From positions 1-38,864 of the forward strand of contig JAKAWQ010000035.1 in assembly GCA_021816925.1 (NCBI GenBank): a stretch of 38,864 bases of DNA, given 5' to 3'. The DNA is from Pseudomonadota bacterium (GTDB lineage Bacteria; Pseudomonadota; Alphaproteobacteria; Acetobacterales; Acetobacteraceae). Both the position numbers and the translations under genes were made by a program. Of this stretch, positions 8,583 through 15,464 are shown in pieces (position 1 is the first letter of the stretch; each line of letters begins with the position of its first letter). Under the pieces are notes generated by a model. The model was given only the letters and a program-made list of their open reading frames with translations, was not told the DNA's origin and made no database searches.

Positions 8583-8616
8583 TCCTTCGTTTTCCCGAGC
8601 GTATTCACGCGCTCCT

Positions 8617-8633
8617 GAATCGCTTCGCGATTC
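8617..8633. repeat. Short hairpin, intergenic palindrome
   Basis: GAATCGC (8617-8623), loop TTC, GCGATTC (8627-8633). It lies 35 bases from the 11-base inverted repeat in the same intergenic gap. Together they look like a composite palindromic intergenic element. Confidence 0.45.
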
Positions 8634-8654
8634 CAGTCAAGCGCGATCCGCTCT

Positions 8655-9704
8655 CTAGCGGGCCGCGGCGACGCGGGCCAGGAACGCGCGGAGCTTCGGT
8701 GCCCATTTCTGCCAGGCCGCACCGGAGGCGTGATGGCCAAGCTCACTCTCGATCTCGAAATACTCGGCATCCACTCCGGCCGCCTTGAGCCCGGCCATCA
8801 CGCCCGGCGCGAGGCTGGGCGGGAATAGCACATCGGTCTGCGACAGCACGTAGAGAAGGGGTGCCCGGATGCACCAAAAGAGCGGCTCCACATTGAAGCG
8901 GAGCGAGGCCCGCCTTAGCACCACCAGCGAATTGGGATCGAACTCGCGTGCCCAGCCGCGCGCGAGCTCAAGGAGCCGCGCCTCACGCTCCGCGGGGTCC
9001 GGGAATTTACGGGCGAGATGCGTTTCAACGCCATAGGTGCGAAGCGTTGCTTTGCGCAATTCGGTCATCGTTTCGAGCATGCCGCCGCGGTCGTAATAGG
9101 CTCCGCCGTTCCAGTTCGGGTCGCGTGCCAGCTCGTCGATCAACATCTGCAGATTGCCCGCCCGCGCGCGCGGCGAGGAAACGACGGGGATCACGGCGTC
9201 CATGAAGTCCGGATAGTTGACCGCCCACTGGAAGGCCTGCGTGCCGCCGTAGGACGGCCCGATCACGGCTACGAGATGCGTCACGTCGAGCTTCTCGAGG
9301 AACGCGCGCTCCGCGGCGACGATGTCTCCGACCGAGATGTCGGGGAAGTCGGGGCCATAGCGCCGGCCGGTTGCCGGATTGGTGCTCGCTGGACCGGTTG
9401 AGCCGTACGACGAGCCGATCATGTTCATCGAGATGACGAACCAGCGGTCGGTGTCGATGGCGGCCCCAGGTCCGACCAGGCCGGACCACGAGCCTTCGCC
9501 GCTCGCCGTGCGCGGCTCAATCATGCGCGGCCCGCTCGTATAGCCGTGCGTGACGAGGACGGCGTTCCGTCCGTCCGGCGCGAACCGCCCGCGCGTGACG
9601 TAGCCGATCACCACGTCCGGCAGGACGGCGCCGTTCTCGAGCCGGAGATCGCCGATCGAACCCTGTTGCACAACGGAAGCGGTGCCGCCGGGTACATCGT
9701 TCAT
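8655..9704 (-). CDS. MetX-like alpha/beta hydrolase
   Basis: This 349-residue alpha/beta-hydrolase-fold protein is related to homoserine O-acetyltransferase (MetX). The nucleophile elbow is GPSYGG with S151; aspartate D291 (SQTDVLFPP) and histidine H324 (LGHHASG) complete the triad. True MetX usually has GGSMGG at the elbow and GHD near the end, so this is better treated as an acyltransferase/hydrolase paralogue of unknown substrate. The start at 9704 is supported by AAGGAGA nine bases upstream. It lies 40 bases downstream of the metallophosphoesterase stop, probably originally in one operon, and now sits behind the prophage late end. Confidence 0.82.
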   Translation of the reverse strand: MNDVPGGTASVVQQGSIGDLRLENGAVLPDVVIGYVTRGRFAPDGRNAVLVTHGYTSGPRMIEPRTASGEGSWSGLVGPGAAIDTDRWFVISMNMIGSSYGSTGPASTNPATGRRYGPDFPDISVGDIVAAERAFLEKLDVTHLVAVIGPSYGGTQAFQWAVNYPDFMDAVIPVVSSPRARAGNLQMLIDELARDPNWNGGAYYDRGGMLETMTELRKATLRTYGVETHLARKFPDPAEREARLLELARGWAREFDPNSLVVLRRASLRFNVEPLFWCIRAPLLYVLSQTDVLFPPSLAPGVMAGLKAAGVDAEYFEIESELGHHASGAAWQKWAPKLRAFLARVAAAR

Positions 9705-9744
9705 CGCCGGTCTCCTTCCCTCCTCGGGGCTTCCCCTTGTCGCA

Positions 9745-9924
9745 TCAGAGGTCGATCCACGAAAGATGCCCACCCTTGCCGGCCCCAGTGTCGAGGAAAA
9801 TCGCGGTTCCGCCCGCCTCGTTGCGGCGCACGTACGGCCGCCCGTCGGCGCTGCGGCAGTCGTGTCCGCAATAGACGGTCAGGCCCGCGGGGATGCGCTC
9901 GACCCAACGCAGGCTGCGCTCGGG
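9745..9924 (-). pseudogene. Metallophosphoesterase, 3' fragment cut by the prophage
   Basis: Only the last 59 codons remain. PERSLRWVERIPAGLTVYCG, GHDCRSADGRPYVRR and FLDTGAGKGGHLSWIDL match the C-terminal end of Ser/Thr-phosphatase-like metallophosphoesterases (diadenosine-tetraphosphatase type), including the late GH metal-binding motif. The N-terminal metal-binding motifs are missing. Coding similarity stops at the proline codon 9924-9922, immediately next to a TG terminus at 9925. The missing part should lie beyond the other prophage end. Confidence 0.8.
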
Positions 9925-9970
9925 TGTAGCGGGCCATTCAAAACAGGACGAGTTGCCGAACAAAACCGGA
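9925..9970 (+). repeat. Prophage right terminus with two 22-base-spaced direct repeats
   Basis: The element starts TGTAGC at 9925. The motif GCC-N3-CAAAAC-N-GGA occurs at 9933-9948 and again at 9955-9970, exactly 22 bases apart. Mu ends also start 5'-TG and carry transposase sites in a 22-base register at the right end. A further CAAAAA is at 9977. Between here and the fibre stop at 10022 only a weak AGGA/TCCT stem followed by TTTTT is seen on the minus strand. Confidence 0.7.
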
Positions 9971-10021
9971 GAATTTCAAAAATCGCGCTAGGAGCCTCCT
10001 CAGAGAGTGCTCAGCCGCCCT

Positions 10022-12928
10022 TTACTGATAGGCAAAGATCAGGACGGCACCGGCCGTAGGCGTTCCCCCCGCCGTCGCGGCGCCCGTGCTGGCGCCATTC
10101 CACGCGCCACCTCCTCCACTTCCATATCCAACCGCCGCCGCCGCAGTCCCGCTCGTGGAATTGCTCCCTCCTCCGCCACCCCATTGGCTGGTGCCTCCGC
10201 ACCCTCCGACCCCTCCAGTGGACGAAATCGCGATGCCGGGACACCCGGGCGCCCCCGCACCTAAAATCAGTGCTCCAGTCCCCACCGTCGCGACCGCCGA
10301 TGGCCCCCCTCCCGACTGCACATTCGCTGCCGAAAGTACTCCTGATCCAAAACCGGCGCGTCCGCCTGGTGCCATCAACGTCCACCCACTCCCGGCCACA
10401 GTGGAGGCATTCCCAACCGTATTGCCGCCGTTCGTCGTTACACAGGTCGGCACCGCTCCTATCGTAACCGTCAGAGAGGAAATCCCGCCGGTCTCCCACG
10501 CCGCTCCATAAGCTCCGGCGCCTCCCCCACCTCCCACCGACATCTGGCCCGTGCTCGTAGCCTGCGCGGCCCCTCCGCACCCTCCGCTCCCTACGGCCTC
10601 GATGTAGAGCTCCGTCGCCCCGACCGGTGGCGTGTAGGTGCCGGAGGTCGTGAAGAGCTGCCATCCCAGCAGCATCCCCGGCACGGGTGCACCTGGTTGC
10701 CCCGCTGCCAGCACTGGCGAGAAAACTGATCCCTCCGCACTCGCCGCGATACTCCACGTCCAGCTGCTGGCGCCTGCCCCCGCAATGACATTGGGCGTCC
10801 CGACTGTCCCCCCTCCCGCCGGCGCCGCGCCGATCGTCACATCGTAGCCGTCCGCCGCGATATTCCCGAACCGGAAGCTGTCGAGTCTCCCCGCCTGCAC
10901 ATCGAGCCCAGCGCCGTAGGGAATGCCACCCCCGATGTATCCGGCTGCCCTGATCCCGTACGGCTGCGCCGCCGATGTCGCCGCGTAGATACCGAGAGCA
11001 GATGCCCCGAAATAAGGATCGATCAGGTCAAGATGCGAGAGCTGCACATCTTGCACCGTCGAGCCCGTGTTCGTCGTATCGCCAAGCTCAACCAGATCCG
11101 TCGCCACCCCGGCTGGATTGTTCTCCTGCCCCTCCACGCGCACACCGTCGCACCTGATCGAATAGGCGGCGGCATTTCCTCCCGAGTGGATCCAAACGCC
11201 CTGACTGAAGGGGGCATAGACATTCACATCCGAGCACGAGATCTCGTTCGAGGCGGTGTTGCCGACGGACGTGATCTCGAAGACCGGCGCGCCGCTTGCG
11301 CCGTCGTCCCACAACTTCAGCGCCGTCACACGCGATTCACGGACATATGCCACTGTCGTGTTCTTGGTGAGCGCGCCCATCGAGATCGCGCGCCCCGGGC
11401 ACTCCTGCACTGTCACGTTCCGCACGAGCACCCGGTCATTGCGATCATAGAAGATGATCCCCGCCGGGCCGTTCGGGTCGGCCCGGTCGCACATGATCGA
11501 GATGTTGGCGAACGTCGGTCCCGTCCCGGCCAGCCCCGGTGACTGCCACGTCGAGATCGCCGCCGCATTCAGTCCGACTGTATTTTGCTGCCACGCCTCG
11601 CTCGTCGAGAAAGCCGGGCCGCCATAGGTCGGGTTCAGCAGGAATGCCGCCGCCAGCGGCCCTCCTCGGCCGACGACGCACCCCGGCACCGTCGCCGCAA
11701 ACTGCGTGAGCGCGCTCCCGAACACCCCGTAATTCCCCGGCGGCGCGTAGATGCAGGCCGGCACCCCGAGCCCTGCCAGCAAGTTCTCTTCGGCCACTGC
11801 CGCGTTGATCGCTCCCGTGTCGTCGTGCCCGATCAGGAACTCCCCGGTCTGACCCTCCGTCAGCGTGAAGGTCGCGCCAGCACCCGTCCCCGAGGTCGCG
11901 CTCGGCGCCAGCGGGCTCGTCGGAAAGACCGTGTAGGACCCCGGCGTCGTCACTTCCGTCCATCCCGGCCCCATGACGACATTGATCGTTGCCCCGCTGA
12001 TCGACCCGCACCCTGCCGAGTTGCTGACCGCCAGCGGCCCGAGCGTCGGCGGATTGGCCGAGAACTGCGCCCCACTCACCGAATTCACGACGGTGATCGC
12101 GCCCGCCGAGATTGTCACGCTCGCCGTGAGCTGGAGATTGCCGTTGAGCGCGCTCCCCCCCGCGAAGGTGCCGGCGACCGTGCACGTTCCTGCCGTTCCC
12201 CCCGATCCTCCTGCCGCCACACTTCCATCCATCGGGGTCGTGGTCTTGACCGTCCCCACGCCGGCGGTCGCGAACGTGCCGCTCCCGAAGCTCACCGTGT
12301 CGCCGGGCGCATAAGAAGCCGTGATCGTGCCGCCCCCGAACGCCAGGGTCGAGATCCAGTCCGTCGGCACGGACGCGCTCGCCGCCGCCGCCAGCGTTAC
12401 CTGGTCGGCGCTCTGATAGGAGGCGATCGTGGTCGCCAGGACGCCACCGCTCGCGCCCGCCCCTCCCACATCGATCGATTCGCCCACCATCGCCGCGGTG
12501 AACGGGCCATTGGTCGTTGTCAGCACCGCCGACCCCGCCGTCATCGTCGCGCCATAGACCGCGTTCGACGCCTTCGGGTTGGGCACTACCTCGATGGCAT
12601 TCCCCTCTGCGCCGAACGCCTTGAGATCGAGGATCTCCCCCATCCTCGCCGCCAGCGTCTGCGCGCTTCCTCCGTTCGCCGCCGTCACGTCCGCACCCGA
12701 GAGATCGGCCCCCGTCACCGTCCCTCCGGTGATCGCAACCGCGCCCGCGCCTTGGGTCGCGATCGACCCAAGCCCGAGATTGGTCCGCGCCGTCCCTTGC
12801 GCCGTCGCGCCCGCCGCGCCGATCTCGCTCAGATCGTTCGGCGCCTGCAGCGCTCCGACCGTCTGCCCCCACGCCCCCGGCGCCCCCGCCAGCGCCGCCG
12901 CGAGCGCCCACGCCGCCGCGCGCCTCAT
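10022..12928 (-). CDS. Large tail fibre/tailspike with beta-helix and glycine-rich tip
   Basis: This is a 968-residue structural protein, the last phage gene. Residues 1-22 resemble a signal peptide (WALAAALAGAPGAWG). The segment QTVGALQAPNDLSEI with TARTNLGLG is a common attachment motif of phage tail fibres. The middle (roughly 380-700) has the repetitive turns of a right-handed beta-helix (IIFYDRNDRVLVRNVTV), as in pectate-lyase-like spikes. From about residue 758 a glycine-rich domain starts with GTYTPPVGATELYIEAVG and runs to the end. It probably binds, and may cleave, a surface polysaccharide. The start overlaps the upstream stop by four bases (ATGA). Confidence 0.85.
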   Translation of the reverse strand: MRRAAAWALAAALAGAPGAWGQTVGALQAPNDLSEIGAAGATAQGTARTNLGLGSIATQGAGAVAITGGTVTGADLSGADVTAANGGSAQTLAARMGEILDLKAFGAEGNAIEVVPNPKASNAVYGATMTAGSAVLTTTNGPFTAAMVGESIDVGGAGASGGVLATTIASYQSADQVTLAAAASASVPTDWISTLAFGGGTITASYAPGDTVSFGSGTFATAGVGTVKTTTPMDGSVAAGGSGGTAGTCTVAGTFAGGSALNGNLQLTASVTISAGAITVVNSVSGAQFSANPPTLGPLAVSNSAGCGSISGATINVVMGPGWTEVTTPGSYTVFPTSPLAPSATSGTGAGATFTLTEGQTGEFLIGHDDTGAINAAVAEENLLAGLGVPACIYAPPGNYGVFGSALTQFAATVPGCVVGRGGPLAAAFLLNPTYGGPAFSTSEAWQQNTVGLNAAAISTWQSPGLAGTGPTFANISIMCDRADPNGPAGIIFYDRNDRVLVRNVTVQECPGRAISMGALTKNTTVAYVRESRVTALKLWDDGASGAPVFEITSVGNTASNEISCSDVNVYAPFSQGVWIHSGGNAAAYSIRCDGVRVEGQENNPAGVATDLVELGDTTNTGSTVQDVQLSHLDLIDPYFGASALGIYAATSAAQPYGIRAAGYIGGGIPYGAGLDVQAGRLDSFRFGNIAADGYDVTIGAAPAGGGTVGTPNVIAGAGASSWTWSIAASAEGSVFSPVLAAGQPGAPVPGMLLGWQLFTTSGTYTPPVGATELYIEAVGSGGCGGAAQATSTGQMSVGGGGGAGAYGAAWETGGISSLTVTIGAVPTCVTTNGGNTVGNASTVAGSGWTLMAPGGRAGFGSGVLSAANVQSGGGPSAVATVGTGALILGAGAPGCPGIAISSTGGVGGCGGTSQWGGGGGSNSTSGTAAAAVGYGSGGGGAWNGASTGAATAGGTPTAGAVLIFAYQ

Positions 12929-13539
12929 CGCGTGTAGCCTTGCGTCGCCGAGAAGAGCTTGAATTGCGCCACCCCTCCGGCCACCACAACGCCGGCGACG
13001 TTCGACCCGAGCGCGTTCCACTGCGCTCCGCTCGGCGGATAGACGAGCAGGCTGTTCGCGCCCTCGTTCACCACCGTGATCCAGTCGCCGAGATCGGCCG
13101 CCGGCACGATCACCCCGCTTCCGGCCGTCACGCTGCCCACCTCGTTGTCCTGTGCGGTGAGTGACGTCGCGGTCCCCTGCGTCGTCCCGGCAGCCGAAAC
13201 GGCCGAGGCCGTCGTCGTCGGGATCATCGTCCCCGCGCCGATCCCGCCGATCGCCGCCAGCGCCGCGCTCGCCGTCGTCGCGCCCGTGCCCCCCTCTCCG
13301 ATCGGCAGCGCCGTCGTGAGTCCGGTCAACGATGTGATATCGCCGTTCGCCCCGCGGGCGGCGGCCCCGAGATTGACCCTCGCCGCGCTCTCGGCCGTCG
13401 TGCCTCCCGCCGCGATCTCGCTCAGGTTGTTCGGCGCCTGCAGCGCACCCACCGCCTGGGCGAAGGAACTCGGTCCTTCCGCCACGCTCCACGCCACCGC
13501 GGCCGCCGCAAGCGCCACCAGCCACCTGGTCTTCCTCAT
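12925..13539 (-). CDS. Tail-end protein with signal-like N-terminus and shared C-terminal domain
   Basis: A 204-residue protein. Residues 1-28 form a signal-peptide-like leader (basic RKTR, hydrophobic ALAAAAVAW, cleavage-like SFAQA). VGALQAPNNLSEIAAGGT is nearly the same as the N-terminal segment of the large fibre encoded next. IGEGGTGATTASAALAAIGG is a frequent phage-fibre repeat motif. The last 60 residues (DWITVVNEGANSLLVYPPSG onward) match the end of the upstream neighbour. It looks like a hybrid module built by duplication: fibre-type N-terminus plus neighbour-type C-terminus. A tail-fibre or tip accessory role is likely; the exact function is unknown. Confidence 0.75.
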   Translation of the reverse strand: MRKTRWLVALAAAAVAWSVAEGPSSFAQAVGALQAPNNLSEIAAGGTTAESAARVNLGAAARGANGDITSLTGLTTALPIGEGGTGATTASAALAAIGGIGAGTMIPTTTASAVSAAGTTQGTATSLTAQDNEVGSVTAGSGVIVPAADLGDWITVVNEGANSLLVYPPSGAQWNALGSNVAGVVVAGGVAQFKLFSATQGYTR

Positions 13540-14006
13540 CGCGTATACCCCTGCGCCGTCGTAAAGAGCTTGAACTCGGCCACCCCTCCGGCCACTACCA
13601 GGGCGCCCACGTTCATCCCGAGCGCGTTCCACTGCGCGCCGACCGGCGGATAGACCGCGAGCTCCTGCGGGCTCTGATTGAGGACGGTGATCCAGCTTCC
13701 GACCTGCGCCGTCGTCAGGATCACGCCTGCGCCCACCGGACAGACCGTGACCACATTGTCCTGTGCGGCGAGCGCCGTCGCTGTCGCCTGGCTCGTCCCC
13801 GCCGCGGTCACCGCGTCCGCGCTCGTGCTCGCCACGAACCCTCCCGGGGTCGCCGCCGCCTGCGCCGCCGCCACGATGTTGCTGAGCACGATCGCGACGT
13901 TCTTGCCGGGCGCCGGCTGCGTCATATCGACCGCCGGGATCAGGAGCCCCGGCGCGTAATCGACCTGCGTCATCCCCGAGACCGGGGTCCCCGTGGTCCC
14001 GCTCAT
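13536..14006 (-). CDS. Uncharacterised tail-end protein, paralogue of its neighbour
   Basis: A 156-residue protein without a signal peptide. It opens SGTTGTPVSGMTQVDYAPG; the C-terminal half (about residues 85-156) shares WITVLNQ, LAVYPPVGAQWNALG and VVAGGVAEFKLF with the next gene, and both end in QGYTR. The shared domain is compact and probably beta-rich. The stop overlaps the next start by four bases. Its place between gp48 and the large fibre suggests a baseplate or fibre-tip component, but no characterised family is recognised. Confidence 0.72.
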   Translation of the reverse strand: MSGTTGTPVSGMTQVDYAPGLLIPAVDMTQPAPGKNVAIVLSNIVAAAQAAATPGGFVASTSADAVTAAGTSQATATALAAQDNVVTVCPVGAGVILTTAQVGSWITVLNQSPQELAVYPPVGAQWNALGMNVGALVVAGGVAEFKLFTTAQGYTR

Positions 14007-14279
14007 CTACGCCTCCAGCAGCATTGCGCCCGTGCCGTCCTCGAGCAGCATCGCGCCCGCGCCGCCCTCCAGCAGCAGCTCCGGAGCGGCCCCAGGCGCG
14101 TCCCACGGCACCCAGGTCAGCACCCCGTTCTGCCAGACCAGCATCCAGGTCACGGCCGGATCGACGTTCAGCGGGTAGGGCGGCACTCCCGGCGGCGGCG
14201 CGTCGAGCGCGCCCTCGGCGATCACCACCGCCGGCGCCACCCCTCCTTGCGTGATCGTGATCGTCGCCGGAAGGCTCAT
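14007..14279 (-). CDS. Small uncharacterised tail-end protein with C-terminal repeat
   Basis: A 90-residue protein starting SLPATITITQGGVAPAVVI. It has a tryptophan-rich centre (TWMLVWQNGVLTWVPWDAP) and an imperfect tandem repeat at the end (ELLLEGGAGAMLLEDGTGAM, then LLEA). ATGA overlap with the upstream gene and zero spacing downstream show it is part of the operon. No family recognised. Confidence 0.65.
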   Translation of the reverse strand: MSLPATITITQGGVAPAVVIAEGALDAPPPGVPPYPLNVDPAVTWMLVWQNGVLTWVPWDAPGAAPELLLEGGAGAMLLEDGTGAMLLEA

Positions 14280-14623
14280 GTTCCCAGCACCGGGTTCGGA
14301 GCCGCCGGATCAGGGAGCGCCCACGTCACGGGCCGATCGACATAGATCGGGATCGTCTCCGAGAGCGTCTGCCATCCCGCACTCACGATCGCCACGTCCG
14401 CCCGCAAGAGCCCAAGCGGCCACGTGCTCGTATCCGCCACGGTCACCGTCGCCACGCCCGGCGCACCGAGCGTGAACGTGAGCTCTCCCACCAGGTTGTC
14501 GCGGCTGTCGCGCACGTCCCCGCTGAGAGCCACCTGCGTCAGGTCGAATGCCGAGCCGTCCGCGTTCGCGAACACCATCGTGAGCTGGAGCGCCGTCCCG
14601 CGCTTGATCCTGATGTCGGTCAC
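14276..14623 (-). CDS. Uncharacterised beta-rich tail-end protein
   Basis: A 115-residue protein; the GTG start overlaps the upstream TGA (GTGA). The sequence alternates like a beta sandwich: RIKRGTALQLTMVFANADGS, then SGDVRDSRDNLVGELTFTLG and a final ETIPIYVDRPVT. This pattern resembles N-terminal domains of phage baseplate/upper-fibre adaptor proteins, but the resemblance is general and no named family is assigned. Confidence 0.65.
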   Translation of the reverse strand: MTDIRIKRGTALQLTMVFANADGSAFDLTQVALSGDVRDSRDNLVGELTFTLGAPGVATVTVADTSTWPLGLLRADVAIVSAGWQTLSETIPIYVDRPVTWALPDPAAPNPVLGT

Positions 14624-14961
14624 AAAAGATGCGCCACGAACGCCTGCGCGAGCCGCACCGCGCCGGCGAGCGCCGCCGCCGCGAGCGCAAGCTGCACGCC
14701 GGCGAGCACCGCCGCCGCCGGGCGCTCTTCGATCCCCGCGAGCGTGCGCGCGCAATGATGCCGCTCGACCGTCCATGAGAGATACCGGCAGAGCGCGCAC
14801 CCCCACATCTTCCCGCGGCTCTTCGCCAGCGCGGCCCGCTCCGAGATCGTCTGCGAGGCGAGGCCGCCGGCGAGCGCATTCAGGAACCGGTCGGCCGCCT
14901 CTGTGATCCCCTCCGCCCCCAGCCATACCTGGCCGAGCCACCCGCGCGCGGCGCCCGTCAC
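14620..14961 (-). CDS. Small membrane protein with Cys/His cluster
   Basis: A 113-residue protein starting at a GTG that overlaps the preceding stop (GTGA). The soluble N-terminal part contains MWGCALCRYLSW (C55, C58) and ERHHCART (H68, H69, C70), a possible metal-binding or redox cluster. Residues about 82-104 form one membrane helix (AAAVLAGVQLALAAAALAG). A membrane protein with a CxxC/HHC cluster inside a tail-fibre operon is unexpected. It could serve lysis, superinfection exclusion or assembly. No family recognised. Confidence 0.62.
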   Translation of the reverse strand: MTGAARGWLGQVWLGAEGITEAADRFLNALAGGLASQTISERAALAKSRGKMWGCALCRYLSWTVERHHCARTLAGIEERPAAAVLAGVQLALAAAALAGAVRLAQAFVAHLL

Positions 14962-15464
14962 GGAATCGCCACCGGCTCTCCCGGTAGCGTCCCGCTGCCG
15001 GTCGCGATGATCATGTCGAGCGCCGCGACATAGTCGGCGATCGCCGTCGCGAACGCCTGGAACTCCGCCGTCGTCGGGAAGAGGTGCGCGGCTCCTGCCG
15101 TGTCCAGCCATGGATAGCTCGCCACAGCGCTGGGAAACTTTCCGTTCACCACGATGAAGAGGCTGACCGCCTGGATCTTCGCCTGGCTCGCCGCGTCGAT
15201 CGCATACGTTCCATCGAGCGCCGGCGTCCCGCTGCTCGTGACCGCAACACCCCGGCCGAGCGCCGCCGCCGCCTGCTGCGCCAACGTCGGCACGGGAGGC
15301 GCCGGCGCCGCGAAGGCCGATCCGTTGTAACCCCATCCGATCCCCGGCTCCGGGCTTAGCGTGTCCACCTGCACCCACGTCTTGGTCTGATCGAGCACGC
15401 TCGCGCTCGACGCGACCACCACGGTCACCACTTCACCGCCGACGATCTGCGCGAAATTGCTCAT
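14958..15464 (-). CDS. Tail fibre assembly-like protein
   Basis: A 168-residue protein starting SNFAQIVGGEVVTVVVASSA. The layout (short N-terminal beta segment, WVQVDTLSPEPGIGWGYNGS, helical middle, C-terminal segment rich in helix-forming residues) resembles the fibre-assembly chaperone-like or DUF4376-type proteins often found next to a fibre gene. Its start overlaps the stop of the fibre gene by four bases, as expected for a dedicated partner. Family assignment is tentative. Confidence 0.6.
   Translation of the reverse strand: MSNFAQIVGGEVVTVVVASSASVLDQTKTWVQVDTLSPEPGIGWGYNGSAFAAPAPPVPTLAQQAAAALGRGVAVTSSGTPALDGTYAIDAASQAKIQAVSLFIVVNGKFPSAVASYPWLDTAGAAHLFPTTAEFQAFATAIADYVAALDMIIATGSGTLPGEPVAIP

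Noticed and set aside
9925-9990. Terminus of an IS21-family insertion sequence rather than of the phage
   Set aside because: The TG start and spaced CAAAAC repeats would also fit IS21-type ends, but no istA/istB remnant is present. The phage late operon ends 97 bases away, so a phage end is the simpler reading. Not fully excluded.
10022-14006. Diversity-generating retroelement acting on the fibre genes
   Set aside because: No reverse transcriptase or template repeat is visible. The duplicated segments differ at all base types, not mainly at adenines.
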